A stretch of DNA of 64,000 bases from Helichrysum umbraculigerum (Eukaryota; Streptophyta; Magnoliopsida; Asterales; Asteraceae). The translations under genes and the position numbers were made by a program. Positions 12,868-23,700 of the stretch are shown here, piece after piece (the stretch's first letter is position 1; each line of letters begins with the position of its first letter). The stretch is taken from positions 3,504,501 through 3,568,500 of the forward strand of contig CATIUR010000002.1 in NCBI GenBank assembly GCA_949592205.1, written 5' to 3'. Under the pieces are notes generated by a model. It was not told the DNA's origin. It did not search any database and worked only from the letters and a program-made list of their open reading frames with translations.

Positions 12868-14942
12868 TGTAACATCCGTAAATCGCACTTAGTTGTTTTA
12901 TATTATTTCCTTATTCTAAAATAATATTTAATGTGATTGGAAAATAATATTGTTTGAATTAATTGAAAATAAATAGGAAATAAGTTTCAGGACTTATTGT
13001 GGTTAGTAAAATATTAAGTGATTTAAATTAATAAAGTTGACGGAACAATAAAAAGTTTGGACTCGCGAATAGTTTTTGGGTTCCAGACAATAGGTTGAGA
13101 AGGGGTATTAAATTATACCCGTAAAATTGAAGGTCGGTTTTGGTAGCCGACCTCCTTTCTTTTTATTTGGTTCCTTCCTTCATTTTGAAACTTCAAAATA
13201 CTCACAGAAAACTTAGAAAAAAAAAATTAGGAACTAAACAAAGATTGAAATTAAATGGTGGAGCTGTGATCTTAATCTTAATCTCATTATCATCATCCCC
13301 TTGTAAGCCTCAAATTGTAAGTTTAAATTTGGATTGATGTTCATAAGCTTATTATGATTTAATTGATGAAATTGGTTATATATGATGATACATGATGTTA
13401 TGAATAGTTACTGCTGTTAATTAGTGTTGCTAGAAGCTGTTGAAAACTTGAGTTATGTTTTGGTGATTGGATTTCGCGGGTTAAGGTTTTAGCAGGTTCA
13501 CAGATCTGGGGACGATGAGGAATCGCGACGCAATCCATATAATTTCGCGACGCGATTATAGCCTTTTCGCGACGCGATTCTAGTTGTATTTCACGACGCG
13601 ATTAGGGAGGGTTGGCGACGCGATTCCATGTTAAACGCGACGCGATTGTAAAGTTTTTGAGTTTTGCAAATTTTGAAAATGCATAAGTGTTTAATAGCAC
13701 TTTAAAGACCTCTTTTATGCAACAAAATTTTCATTAACTCGGATTGGGACGAAATTTACATGGTCACTCGGAAACGGCCCAATGATCAAAGCTATATGTT
13801 AATAGCCTAAGCAATTTTTGGCCATTCGGGGTTGTTTAGGGGTCGAAAATGGCATTTTACAGTTTTTGAGCCTCATTTCGGCACTTTTTGACTATGTTCT
13901 GGATTGGACTTTTGTTTCCTTAGACCTCAGGGATTACCTGCTTAGGTAAATATGTTATGATAATGATTTAGAACTAAGTAATGAAGTTATTGATTTATAT
14001 AACTTGACTTAGTGAGAATGAACAATTGTAAATTGGTATGATTGATATGACAACTTGGTTATTATTGTGAGTTGATACCATACTGTTGAGATATGTTATT
14101 TAATTATGAAATGAGCTATATGTTATGGGACGAGTTACTGACTTGTGTATTTGTTGTGATTCTCAGATGGAGAGAAGGCTCAGTAACATTAGATCTCTGA
14201 GCGTGCAGCTGAGGTATCGGTGAGTGGACTCGTTCTCTCAGTGTGATTTGGTTGTAACATGTTTGGTTACAACAAGTGATCATAGTGATATTGTGATAGT
14301 GATTGTGACTATTGACCAGTGAAATACACGTGTAATAAGTGATGTGTCGCCTTCGGGCATTTGGTGATTCGGAGGTCAACAATTGTTGGACTGGGTTGCT
14401 ACAGGTTAGCCAACATAGGAATTGTGAACATGTGTTGTGAATGGAGCTTATGTTGGTTAAAGGTAGTAGTCAGTTATCGGTAAAATCACTGTGTTGGCCT
14501 GCAGTGATTGTAAGTGTTGCTTGGTGGGCCATCCGCGGTCAGAGGGCTTTACAAGGACCACCGATCCTCTTGGTGATGTTGTGTCAGTGTCTAAATGATA
14601 ATTGTAATAATCAGTATTGTTATGCTAAATTGTACTGATAGTGATAAGTTGACTCACTTAGCTTCGTGCTAATCCCACTATTTATCCTTTACAGGTTTTG
14701 GATTGATATGGGCTGGGCAAGGAACGGACTGAAGAATGTTTGACTTTATCGCGTTACTCTGATATCTAATTTATAAATCAGTGTCGTTATTGTTTTGATA
14801 TAACACCCATGTTTTTAATTATGATTTAAAATAGTTGAGATTTTATGTTACTAAATGATGTGATTTAGTAAAATGTTCAAATTTGAACTTGCGCTTGCGA
14901 GTTTATTATATTAAATTGATTGTATAAGTGAGGGGTGTTATA
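12868..14942 (+). repeat. Element A 3' LTR (complete, 2075 bp)
   Basis: It starts TGTAACATCC at 12868 right after the purine tract and ends TGTTATA at 14942. Its last 1418 bp match the window start. The target duplication cannot be verified because the left end of A lies outside the window; the five bases after the LTR are AGATA. Confidence 0.93.
13523..13646 (+). repeat. Phased CGCGACGCG cluster in element A LTR
   Basis: Six copies of an odd palindrome (AATCGCG-A-CGCGATT in its best form) have central bases at 13528, 13550, 13572, 13596, 13618 and 13640. Spacings are 22, 22, 24, 22 and 22 bp. The same array is at 1-121 in the 5' LTR. The motif is far richer in GC and CpG than the surrounding LTR. 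Confidence 0.92.
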
Positions 14943-15085
14943 AGATATGCTTACAATTATAACAAAGTTTTTAGTTCTATATATCCACCCAAAATCAACC
15001 GAAATATATCGTTATCAACAATTTCATCGAATTATTCAACACTTACGGAACCCCGCGCGAAGCGTGGGTAAGATCCCTCGTTCAT
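14943..15085. other. Flank between element A and a DNA transposon
   Basis: AT-rich sequence without an ORF. It contains a short hairpin of the type CCCGCGC-GAA-GCGTGGG (about 15052-15068), reminiscent of Helitron 3' hairpins, but no CTRR end follows at the right distance, so I do not call a Helitron. Confidence 0.4.
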
Positions 15086-16632
15086 TTAAATTTAGGATTG
15101 AGGATCAAAGGAGAAGGGACAATATGAGGAGAAGGAGGAGAAGTTTAATCCTAGCCCTCCCTTCTTTTTTAAATGGTCCAGATGATGCCACATCTGCACA
15201 GGGTTTTTTTTTGTAATTATCATAAATGAGGTGCTAAAACTGTAAAACTGATATGACTAGCAAAGGGAAAATTTGTCAAATTACGTGTAGCCCCATCTAT
15301 CATTTCGGCCAGCCTTTTCTTATCGGTCACACAAAATTACTCTTTCTCTTTCTTCATTCAAACAACACACACTGAATCACCTTAAAACACACACTTTATC
15401 CAACCTCTGAAATTCAGTCCCTAACTACATCATAATTTTAATCGATCGTTCTTTGTAACACGATGACGAAATCGTTGATTACTTCCAACAAATTAAGAGC
15501 CTTCCATAACAGCTGATTCGGAGTCTTTGATGGTGAAGAGTAACAGAGACAATACATAATAAAAGCTATTTACACTGATCAACGATAGAGCTGGATTTGA
15601 TTTGGATTTAATTAACCTAACAACTGATCCACGTATCCACGTATTCAACATAATCGTCAATCTGCGTTGAGAGCTCCATTTCTGGTGATTACTTCGTTCC
15701 GTCGTTATCAGTTGCGACGGTGAATAGTGGTGTTGTTGGTGGTGATCTAGATGGTTATTCCAGTTTGCCAGATGTAAGTGCCGGTGGTGGTGAAGTATTA
15801 CGGGTTTTGGAAAGATATAACGGATTATAGATGACTTAAGTGATTTTAATCGAGCATAATGATGTCATCTCAAGTTTCAAGCAAAGGTAACAGAGACACG
15901 TTTTCTTCTTCTGGTTTTCATGTGGCATTGCTGTTTCCGGTACCCCTAAAGGTATTTTACAGCGTTTCTTGTTAATAAATAAGTATTTATGTAACTTCCG
16001 ATGTGTTTGTGTTAATATGTATTATTAAATTGATCTATTCGGTGTATACATATGTGGCTTTGTTTTCTCATGTTTATTTTTATTATATAGTGATGAATTA
16101 GGTGTATAATAATTACCGATTTTCATTTGGTGTTTACTAAAAAAAGTGATGTTTTGTATTGGAAGCATTATGAATGAAGTTATAATTAGGTTATGAGTTT
16201 TAGTTGTTTTCAAATCTAACTTCATAAATAGTTATCAATGTTAGAGGGATCGGTGTGTTTGATTCATAAGATTGGTGATTATGATCTTGAGCAGGTGGAA
16301 TTGTACATGAATTTTAATTTTACTAGAAGCATTAGGAATAGGTACTACATACATCGAATTGATGCAATAAAGATTAGGATATGAGGAGAATGCCTCAAAT
16401 GAAAAGAAGAAGGAAAATGTCTGTTGTTACAGCATTTTAGAACAATTTTTTCATACGACAACTATTGCATTTTAATAACACTGCATTTTATACTTAAAAA
16501 TTTCATTGCATTTTAACATCATTGCATATCGCTGCATTTTAACCCTTGCAATTTTCACCCTAAACTGCAGTGAAATAGGCCTTCTCCTCTTTCTCCTCAT
16601 ACAACCCATTCTCCTCTGAATCTCACTTATCC
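15086..16632 (+). mobile_element. Non-autonomous DNA transposon with purine/pyrimidine inverted ends
   Basis: The left end (about 15090-15145) carries GAGGAGAAGGAGGAGAAG. The right end (about 16577-16632) carries the approximate reverse complement, CCTTCTCCTCTTTCTCCTC, with further matching pyrimidine blocks, making an imperfect terminal inverted repeat of roughly 50 bp. A cluster of TGCATTTT motifs (about 16430-16560) lies just inside the right end. The same arrangement (inverted ends, body, TGCATTTT cluster) is seen in the catalase-carrying element at about 35800-41160, so these appear to be one family. The body has no clear coding sequence; ATGTCATCTCAAGTTTCAAG at about 15860-15885 followed by AAAGGTAACAG could be a captured first exon with its donor. 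Superfamily is not determined. Confidence 0.5.
16430..16575 (+). repeat. TGCATTTT motif cluster
   Basis: Repeated GCATTTTA/CTGCATTTTA words lie between 16430 and 16575, directly inside the right inverted end of the DNA transposon. Similar clusters occur at 35600-35770 and, inverted, at 38005-38360. Confidence 0.65.
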
Positions 16633-16809
16633 CAGGCTAACATCTGAAGGGAAGGAGGACATGCCGGATTTGCTACATTTTATTATAAATATATGTGTGT
16701 AGGAATATGTACTACACACATCAAAAGTAAATTGCGATGTTGTTAAAATGCATTCTGAATCTCACTTTTCCTTGTAATTTTACCACTTTTGCATTTTTGC
16801 TAATATTTA

Positions 16810-17073
16810 TTGGGTAAGGTTGTGAGGGTACTGACGGGAATACCTCATTTGAGGGTCCTGACGGGAATACCTCATCTTGTTACTGCAAGAGCTGATGAGG
16901 TTGATTCCTTTGGTGTAGATGTATATGATCTGATTATATTCTTGTATATACAGTCGTATAAACGGTTGCTTGCTAAAGGTCATAAGGATTCAGCTACTAT
17001 TGCCGATGTTTGGCCTTCTACTTCTGCTTTTGATGGATTCTTATCTGCACTTACGCCTTTACAGGTCGTTTAA
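16810..17073 (+). pseudogene. Exon fragment resembling plant TBCC domain-containing protein 1
   Basis: An open frame of about 87 codons includes VDVYDLIIFLYIQSYKRLL and DVWPSTSAFDGFLSALTPLQ. From memory these match the N-terminal half of plant TBCCD1-like (tubulin-binding cofactor C domain) proteins. No ATG starts it and the frame closes just after CAG-GTCGTT, which looks like a retained 5' splice site, so this is one internal exon rather than a gene. A short direct repeat (RVLTGIPHL twice) is at its start. Element C lies 64 bp downstream, and no following exon is recognisable beyond it (30080 on). Identification rests on recall and was not searched; a fragment of an ancestral gene or a transposon-captured copy are both possible. 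Confidence 0.5.
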
Positions 17074-17136
17074 TCCATACCGAACATATTCGCTTATATT
17101 CATATGTATGTAGGTCATCGAATTGATAATAATTAG

Positions 17137-20100
17137 TGTCGCACCCCCAAATTATGATGCGGAAGCGAATCGGGTCGGGGCGCGACTAATCAATAATCAA
17201 AGCACACAAGATATATAATGAACGACTCTATATGCGTCGTTTACAAGTTACATTAATATAATGTAAAAGTTTTACAAAGTTGTAATGTTTACAAAAGCTC
17301 GTAATTAATGTTAGAGATTCTAAGGCATATCTAATTTACAAAATGTAGAAATGCAGGGGAATCTCCTGGTGTCTGTATGCGACTCGAGCTACATAATATC
17401 CTGAGCAGTCCTACTACTGCTGAGTACCTGAGAATACATGCTAAAAGGTCAGCTAAAAGCTGGTGAGCTCACAGGTTTGTATAATGATAAAGTAATGTGT
17501 GAACCACAAGATTTAATATAGTGATTTGAAATCAATCAAATAATGTATATGTCTGCCATGAGGTCATAGTCTGAGCTTAACTGAGGTGTCAGGATCACAA
17601 TCAAGTGCCTGAGCGAGGGTGCCTCCCTGCGAGTGCCTAATCAACACTCGTATGAACAAATGCTGATGCGTCCGTTTGACCAGTTGGTGCTTGCTAACCC
17701 GGACGAGGATTGTCAATCCTATATGGTACCATACACTAACATTCATGCTACAAAAGTATTACCAAACTATGATCGTTGGAGGGCTTTAAAATGATTAGTA
17801 AATAACTCATGCAGAATATAGCGAGTTTTAGTACTCGTGTTCACATGTAAAACAAAGTAGAGCATGTGTTCCCACCCCGGGAGTAAAAACAGTAAAAAGT
17901 CGGGGCTATGAGACTCACCTGAGTCTGGTATATTGCAATGAAGCAAGTATGATGTAGTACTATGTGATGCTGTCCGAAGACTGTAACCTGTCGGGCGTTC
18001 AAAACGCGCAAGGTTATAAATATAAGTAGATGTCTCAACATACCATCTATGCTAGTTGTTCATTCAACTAGTAATGTCCAAATGATTGGGTTTGTTTGTG
18101 TTTTGAAAACGTGTACGGCCCCGTTGGTGACGGATTGTAATAATAATCTCAGACTATTATTATTATACTTGAATTGTTGTATACTTATAAAAATACATAT
18201 GTTCTCTATGTTTCGGTGTTGTATCGTGTATTGTTATTTGTTATTGATGCCGTAAGTGTTTGTTTAAGAGATACTAGCTTATTTATTCATGAGAAACTAG
18301 TAAGTCAAATAAAGTCCAAGAGAAACTAAAAGTCAAAGAGAAACTAGAAGTCAAAGAGAAACTAGCTCATGTGAAACTAGGTGAAATGAGAAAGTAGTAG
18401 TTTCGTCTGTGAACTAGAAATGAGAAACTGAGAAATGAGAAACTATCAATTTGTGAAACTAGCAATAATGAGAAACTAATAAATGTGAAACTAGGAAATG
18501 TGAAACTAGGGATATTGAGAAACTAATAAATGTGAAACTATGAAATGTGAAACTAGAGATATTAATAAATGTGAAACTAGGAAATGTGAAACTAGAGACA
18601 TTAATAAATGTGAAACTAGGAAATGTGAAACTAGAGATATTGAGAAACTAAGAAATGTGAAACTAGGAAATGTGAAACTAGAGATATTGAGAAACTAATA
18701 AATGTGAAACTAGCCATGGTGCGAAAGTGTAAAATTTGTGCGAATGTAATATTTAGCCGAAAGTGGTATTTTCGCAATTTACATACTCGAAAGTGATAAT
18801 CCGAAAGTGTAGTTTCGAAAATGGTTAGTTTCGCAGTTTCGTTCGAAATCCAGTTTCGCAAGTCTGTAAGCTTTTGAGTTCGGGAACGTAGTCAAATGGC
18901 CTCGGTTTGACCCGCAATTTTTAGGGAAGTCTTAAATATGTTTTAAAGGCCTCGTAAAATTATCGTTATGTTTCGTGGGTCTCTCGAAGTGTCGGTTTTG
19001 TGAATCTACCAAAACAGGCCCTAACTTATGATTCCAGAATTTTTACTCGGTTTCCACTCTCGATTTAACCCATATGTAGTCCGATTCAAGTCCAACCAAA
19101 AATCACACATGTTCCCCTATATGTCTTGTTAATTTCTGCATTTTATGGTATTTTAATATGTCCATTTACTATTTTAAACGAAAAAAGACATATCGAGGTG
19201 TCGGTTTTGGTCCAAAACAGACATATGTCCAAAGATCAAGTAATACTCGAAAATGTGTGCATTTCTGGAGGTAGCTAAAGAAGAACTTTTTGTTCACGAC
19301 GAAAATACCAAACTTTTCCAAGTGGTCTCACACGTTTATTTACCCTACAACTCGAGATATGGCCTCGAGAAATTACCGAAAGTTTCTGTCCGCCGGAACA
19401 GTGATGCTATGTCACCGGAGAAAAATGTTTTCGAGTAGTAAACGGAGTCGAAAAGTCACAAGACTAATTTTGTTGGAAAACCAACTTCTTTTAATACATT
19501 TTAGGCTCAAGAAACATCATTTTTGATTAAGAAATGAATTTTATAAAAATCATGGAAGTGGGAGTAAAAATCTGGGCAGAAAAGTATGTGTGTATATATG
19601 TTTCAAAAACGTGTTTTAAGTTAAGATTTGGACATTTCTGGGCTAAACTTTCTTCACGAAAGTTGTAGGCGACGAAAAGACGAAGATTTATTGTTTAGGA
19701 AGTTTTCGCTAGTTTCGAACGTACGATTTTATAAAAATTCGAGAAGAGGACTGTTTTCAGTGGTAGTTTTGGTTTACATTTTCGAGTTCTAAAAACGAGT
19801 TTTAACTTATGATTTGGACATTATCTAGCTAGATTATCAACTAGAGAAGTAAATAAAAGTATTTAAGAGAGTTTTAAGGTTTGGTTTACTTACAAAGCTC
19901 GGTTTTTAAAACCGAAAATATAGAAACGTTCGTGCTCGCGTGGTGATCGTTTTCTCTCAAATAAGCTTAGCGATCCAAAGTGTTTTGATGGTGGTTTTTG
20001 GTGGTGATAAGGTGGCGGTGGTGAGGTGTTTTAGAGAGAGAGAGAACCGAGTAGAGAGAGGGAGGAGAGAGTGGTGATGGAAATGATTTTGGTGTTTGTG

Positions 20101-20722
20101 TGTTTCATACACAAATGAGGGGAAAGGGTCAAGGGGGTATGGGGTGCCATGCCCCTCCCTTTGGCTGACTTTCGGCTGGGCCCCACCCCAAGTGGGTGAT
20201 TAAATTGGTCTCCCAAGTTTGCGTATATACCCGTGTTCGTTTTCCCGGTCGTTTAAACGTTTAATTATTTATATACGCGATAATATACGAGTTTAAAAAC
20301 ACGAAATAATATTCGATGTTTTTGATGAAGTATTTTAACCAAAATACTTTTAGTGAGTTATAAAAATATAACTTTTGCTAAAATTGTTCGTCGGGCGCTA
20401 ACCGTGCGTTTTTGTGGTGTTTGTTTTAAATGATACGATACGAGTTGTAATGTAAATATTATCAAATAATATTTATTAAATGTTTCGATTATTAAATAAT
20501 TCCATATTTAATAATTACTTTGATTTGTCACCAACGTCCGTATAAGTTAACCGAAAATTCATTCGATATTGAAAATGCACGATTAAACCAAACCGCGTAC
20601 GTGTATATATATTCAACAATACATATATAATGATACATTAATTATCCTAAACCAGGGACTAATTACATGTATTAGGAGATGATTAGGCACTAAATACTGG
20701 TCCTAATTTGGCGGGTGTCACA
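17137..20722 (-). repeat. Element C 3' LTR
   Basis: 3586 bp; on the sense strand it starts TGTGACACCC and ends GGGGTGCGACA. It is almost identical to 26495-30079. Small ORFs such as 18631-18861 and 19253-19526 recur in the other LTR and have no visible function. Confidence 0.95.
18292..18715 (-). repeat. AAACTA short-repeat array in element C LTR
   Basis: About two dozen copies of GAGAAACTA or GTGAAACTAG, mostly 15 or 18 bp apart, grade into related CGAAAGTG words up to about 18800. The same array lies at 27650-28072 in the 5' LTR. It occupies the middle of the LTR. Unlike the clusters in the other families it is A-rich, not palindromic and not spaced at 20-22 bp. Confidence 0.88.
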
Positions 20723-20741
20723 TTCTCCCCTTGTTAAGAGA
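20723..20741 (-). other. Polypurine tract of element C
   Basis: On the sense (minus) strand AACAAGGGGAGAA lies directly before the TGTGACA start of the 3' LTR. The gag-pol stop is only about 15 bp upstream. Confidence 0.85.
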
Positions 20742-20756
20742 ATTTCTTCCCGAAAT

Positions 20757-23700
20757 TTAGTTCATGGTGATTGGAGTTGGATTGGAGAATAATTGAGGAT
20801 ACTTGAGTCGCATATGGTCTTCCCGTTCCCAAGTGAATTCCGGACCACACCGCCAATTCCACCTGACCTTAACGATGGGAATACGACTTTGTTTGAGTTG
20901 TTTGACCTCACGGTCCATGATTTCTGCGGGTTCCTCAACGAAATGGAGTTTATCATCGATGTGGATTTCGTCGAGCGGGATTATAAGTGTCTCATCAGAC
21001 AGGCATTTCTTAAGATTAGAAATGTGAAATGTGGAATGCACGCTGCTGAGTTCGGGTGGCAGCTGCAAGCGATATGCCACTGGACCAACCCTCTCGAGGA
21101 TCTCAAAAGGTCCAATGTACCTGGGGTTCAATTTTCCGCGTTTACCAAAACGTATGACGCCTTTCCAAGGCGAAACTTTCAAGAGTACTCGATCCCCGAC
21201 CTGGAATTCGAGATGTTTGCGTCTCACGTCAGCATAGCTTTTCTGACGGTCACGCGCAGCTTTGAGTCGGTTTTGGATACCAATGATTTTCTCTGTTGTT
21301 TCGTGAAAGATCTCAGGACCAGTGAGTTGGCTATCCCCAACTTCGGTCCAACAGACAGGTGACCGGCACTTACGACCGTACAGTGCCTCGAAAGGTGCAA
21401 CTCTAATACTGGTATGGTAGCTGTTGTTGTACGAAAACTCGCACAATGGTAGGTGATGTTCCCAGTTTGCACCGAAGTCAACTACGCAAGCCCGTAGCAT
21501 GTCTTCCAATGTTTGAATTGTTCGTTCACTTTGACCGTCGGTTTGTGGGTGATAGGCGGTACTCATATCCAGACGAGTACCCAAGGACTTTTGTAATGAT
21601 CTCCAAAACTGAGATGTGAAACGACTATCCCTGTCAGAAATAATCGAGATAGGAACACCGTGTCGGGATACAATCTCTTTCAAATAGATTCGTGTGAGGC
21701 GTTCCATTTTGTCGGTTTCCTTTATGGCGAGGAAATGAGCAGATTTTGTGAGTCGATCAACGATCACCCAAATGGTATCGCAACCGCCCGCGGTTTTTGG
21801 GAGTTTGGTGATAAAGTCCATACTGATCTGCTCCCATTTCCATTGGGGGATGTCCGGTTGTTGCAGTAAACCGGAGGGTTTCTGATATTCAACTTTGACT
21901 TTTGAACATGTGAGGCACTTGCTGACGTATGTAGCGATGTCAGCTTTCATGTTTGGCCACCAGTAAAATTCCTTGATGCCATGATACATCTTGTCAGCTC
22001 CAGGATGTATAGAGTATTTGGATTTGTGAGCTTCGTCCATTACCAAGTCTCGGAGATTCCCGAAACATGGTAACCAGATTCGGTTTGAGAAATATTTAAC
22101 CCCATTGGGTTTGGTTTCGAATTGTTTCTCCATGTTTCGCAAGGCCTCGTTTTTTATATTTTCAGGTTTCAAGGCTTCGAGTTGAGCAGTAAGAATTTGA
22201 ATGATAAGGTCATTGTGAATTGTAATACTGAGGGCTCGGACTCGAAGAGGTTTCGGTCGTTCCTTTCGGCTGAGGGCGTCGGCAACAACATTAGCCTTAC
22301 CCGGATGGTATTTGATCTCACAATCATAATCGGTAAGCAACTCGACCCAGCGACGTTGCCTCATGTTGAGATCCTTTTGGTCAAATATGTGCTGAAGGCT
22401 TTTGTGGTCGGTGAAGATTGTGCACTTAGTACCGTACAGATAATGTCTCCAGATTTTGAGTGCAAAGACGACAGCTCCAAGTTCAAGATCATGAGTGGTG
22501 TAATTCTTTTCATGGATTTTGAGCTGTCGGGAGGCGTAAGCGATAACCTTGTCTCGTTGCATTAACACGCAACCGAGACCTTGGTGAGAAGCATCACAGT
22601 ATACCACGAAATCATCGTTGCCTTCGGGTAATGATAGAATAGGTGCACTACAAAGCTTTTGTTTTAACAATTGGAATGCTGACTCTTGTTTGTCAGTCCA
22701 GTCGAATTTCTTTTCTTTTTGAGTCAAAGTTGTGAGTGGTTGGGCTATTTTTGAGAAATTTTCAATGAACCGCCGATAGTACCCAGCCAGTCCCAAAAAC
22801 TGCCGTACTTCGGTTGGAGTTGTTGGCGGTTGCCAATTCTTGATAGCTTCGATTTTTGATGGATCAACGTGAATTCCCTGACTGTCTATCACATGTCCAA
22901 GGAATTGAACGGTTTGCATCCAGAACTCACACTTGGAGAATTTAGCATATAACTCCTCGTGTTTGAGTAGCTCTAGGATGGTTTTCAGGTGTTGCGCATG
23001 TTCTTGCTCGTTGCGCGAGTAGATCAAGATGTCATCAATGAATACAATGACAAACTTGTTGAGATATGGTTTGCACACACGGTTCATGAGGTCCATGAAT
23101 ACAGCCGGTGCGTTTGTTAAACCGAATGGCATTACTTGAAACTCATAATGCCCATAGCGAGTTCGGAAAGTTATCTTCGGGATGTCGGTGTCTCGAACTC
23201 GGAGTTGATGATAACCCGACCGTAGATCGATCTTTGAGTAAAAGTTCGACCCCTGAAGTTGGTCAAACAGGTCATCAATGCGGGGGAGTGGATAACGGTT
23301 CTTGATGGTTAATTTGTTGAGTTCCCTGTAGTCGATGCACATGCGGAAAGAACCGTCTTTCTTTTTAACGAATAGGACCGGAGCTCCCCAAGGTGAAGAA
23401 CTCGGCCTAATGAAACCCTTGTCCAGGAGTTCCTGTAACTGAGCAGACAACTCTTGGAGTTCGGATGGGGCTAATCGGTATGGTGCTCGTGCCACAGGTG
23501 CTGCTCCGGGCACAAGTTCGATAGAGAACTCAACCTGTCTTACTGGTGGAAGACCAGGTAGTTCTTCAGGAAAGACTTCTGGGAAGTCTCGAACGATTGG
23601 CACATCCTCAAGTCGCTTCTCCTCCGACTTCTTCTCCATGATATGTGCGAGGATTGCCTGGTAACCCTTCCTCAAGTACTTATGGGTTTTCATGCATGAA

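Noticed and set aside
15040..15080. Helitron 3' end from the CCCGCGC-GAA-GCGTGGG hairpin
   Set aside because: No CTRR terminus at the usual 10-12 bp distance on either strand, and no matching 5' TC end was found.
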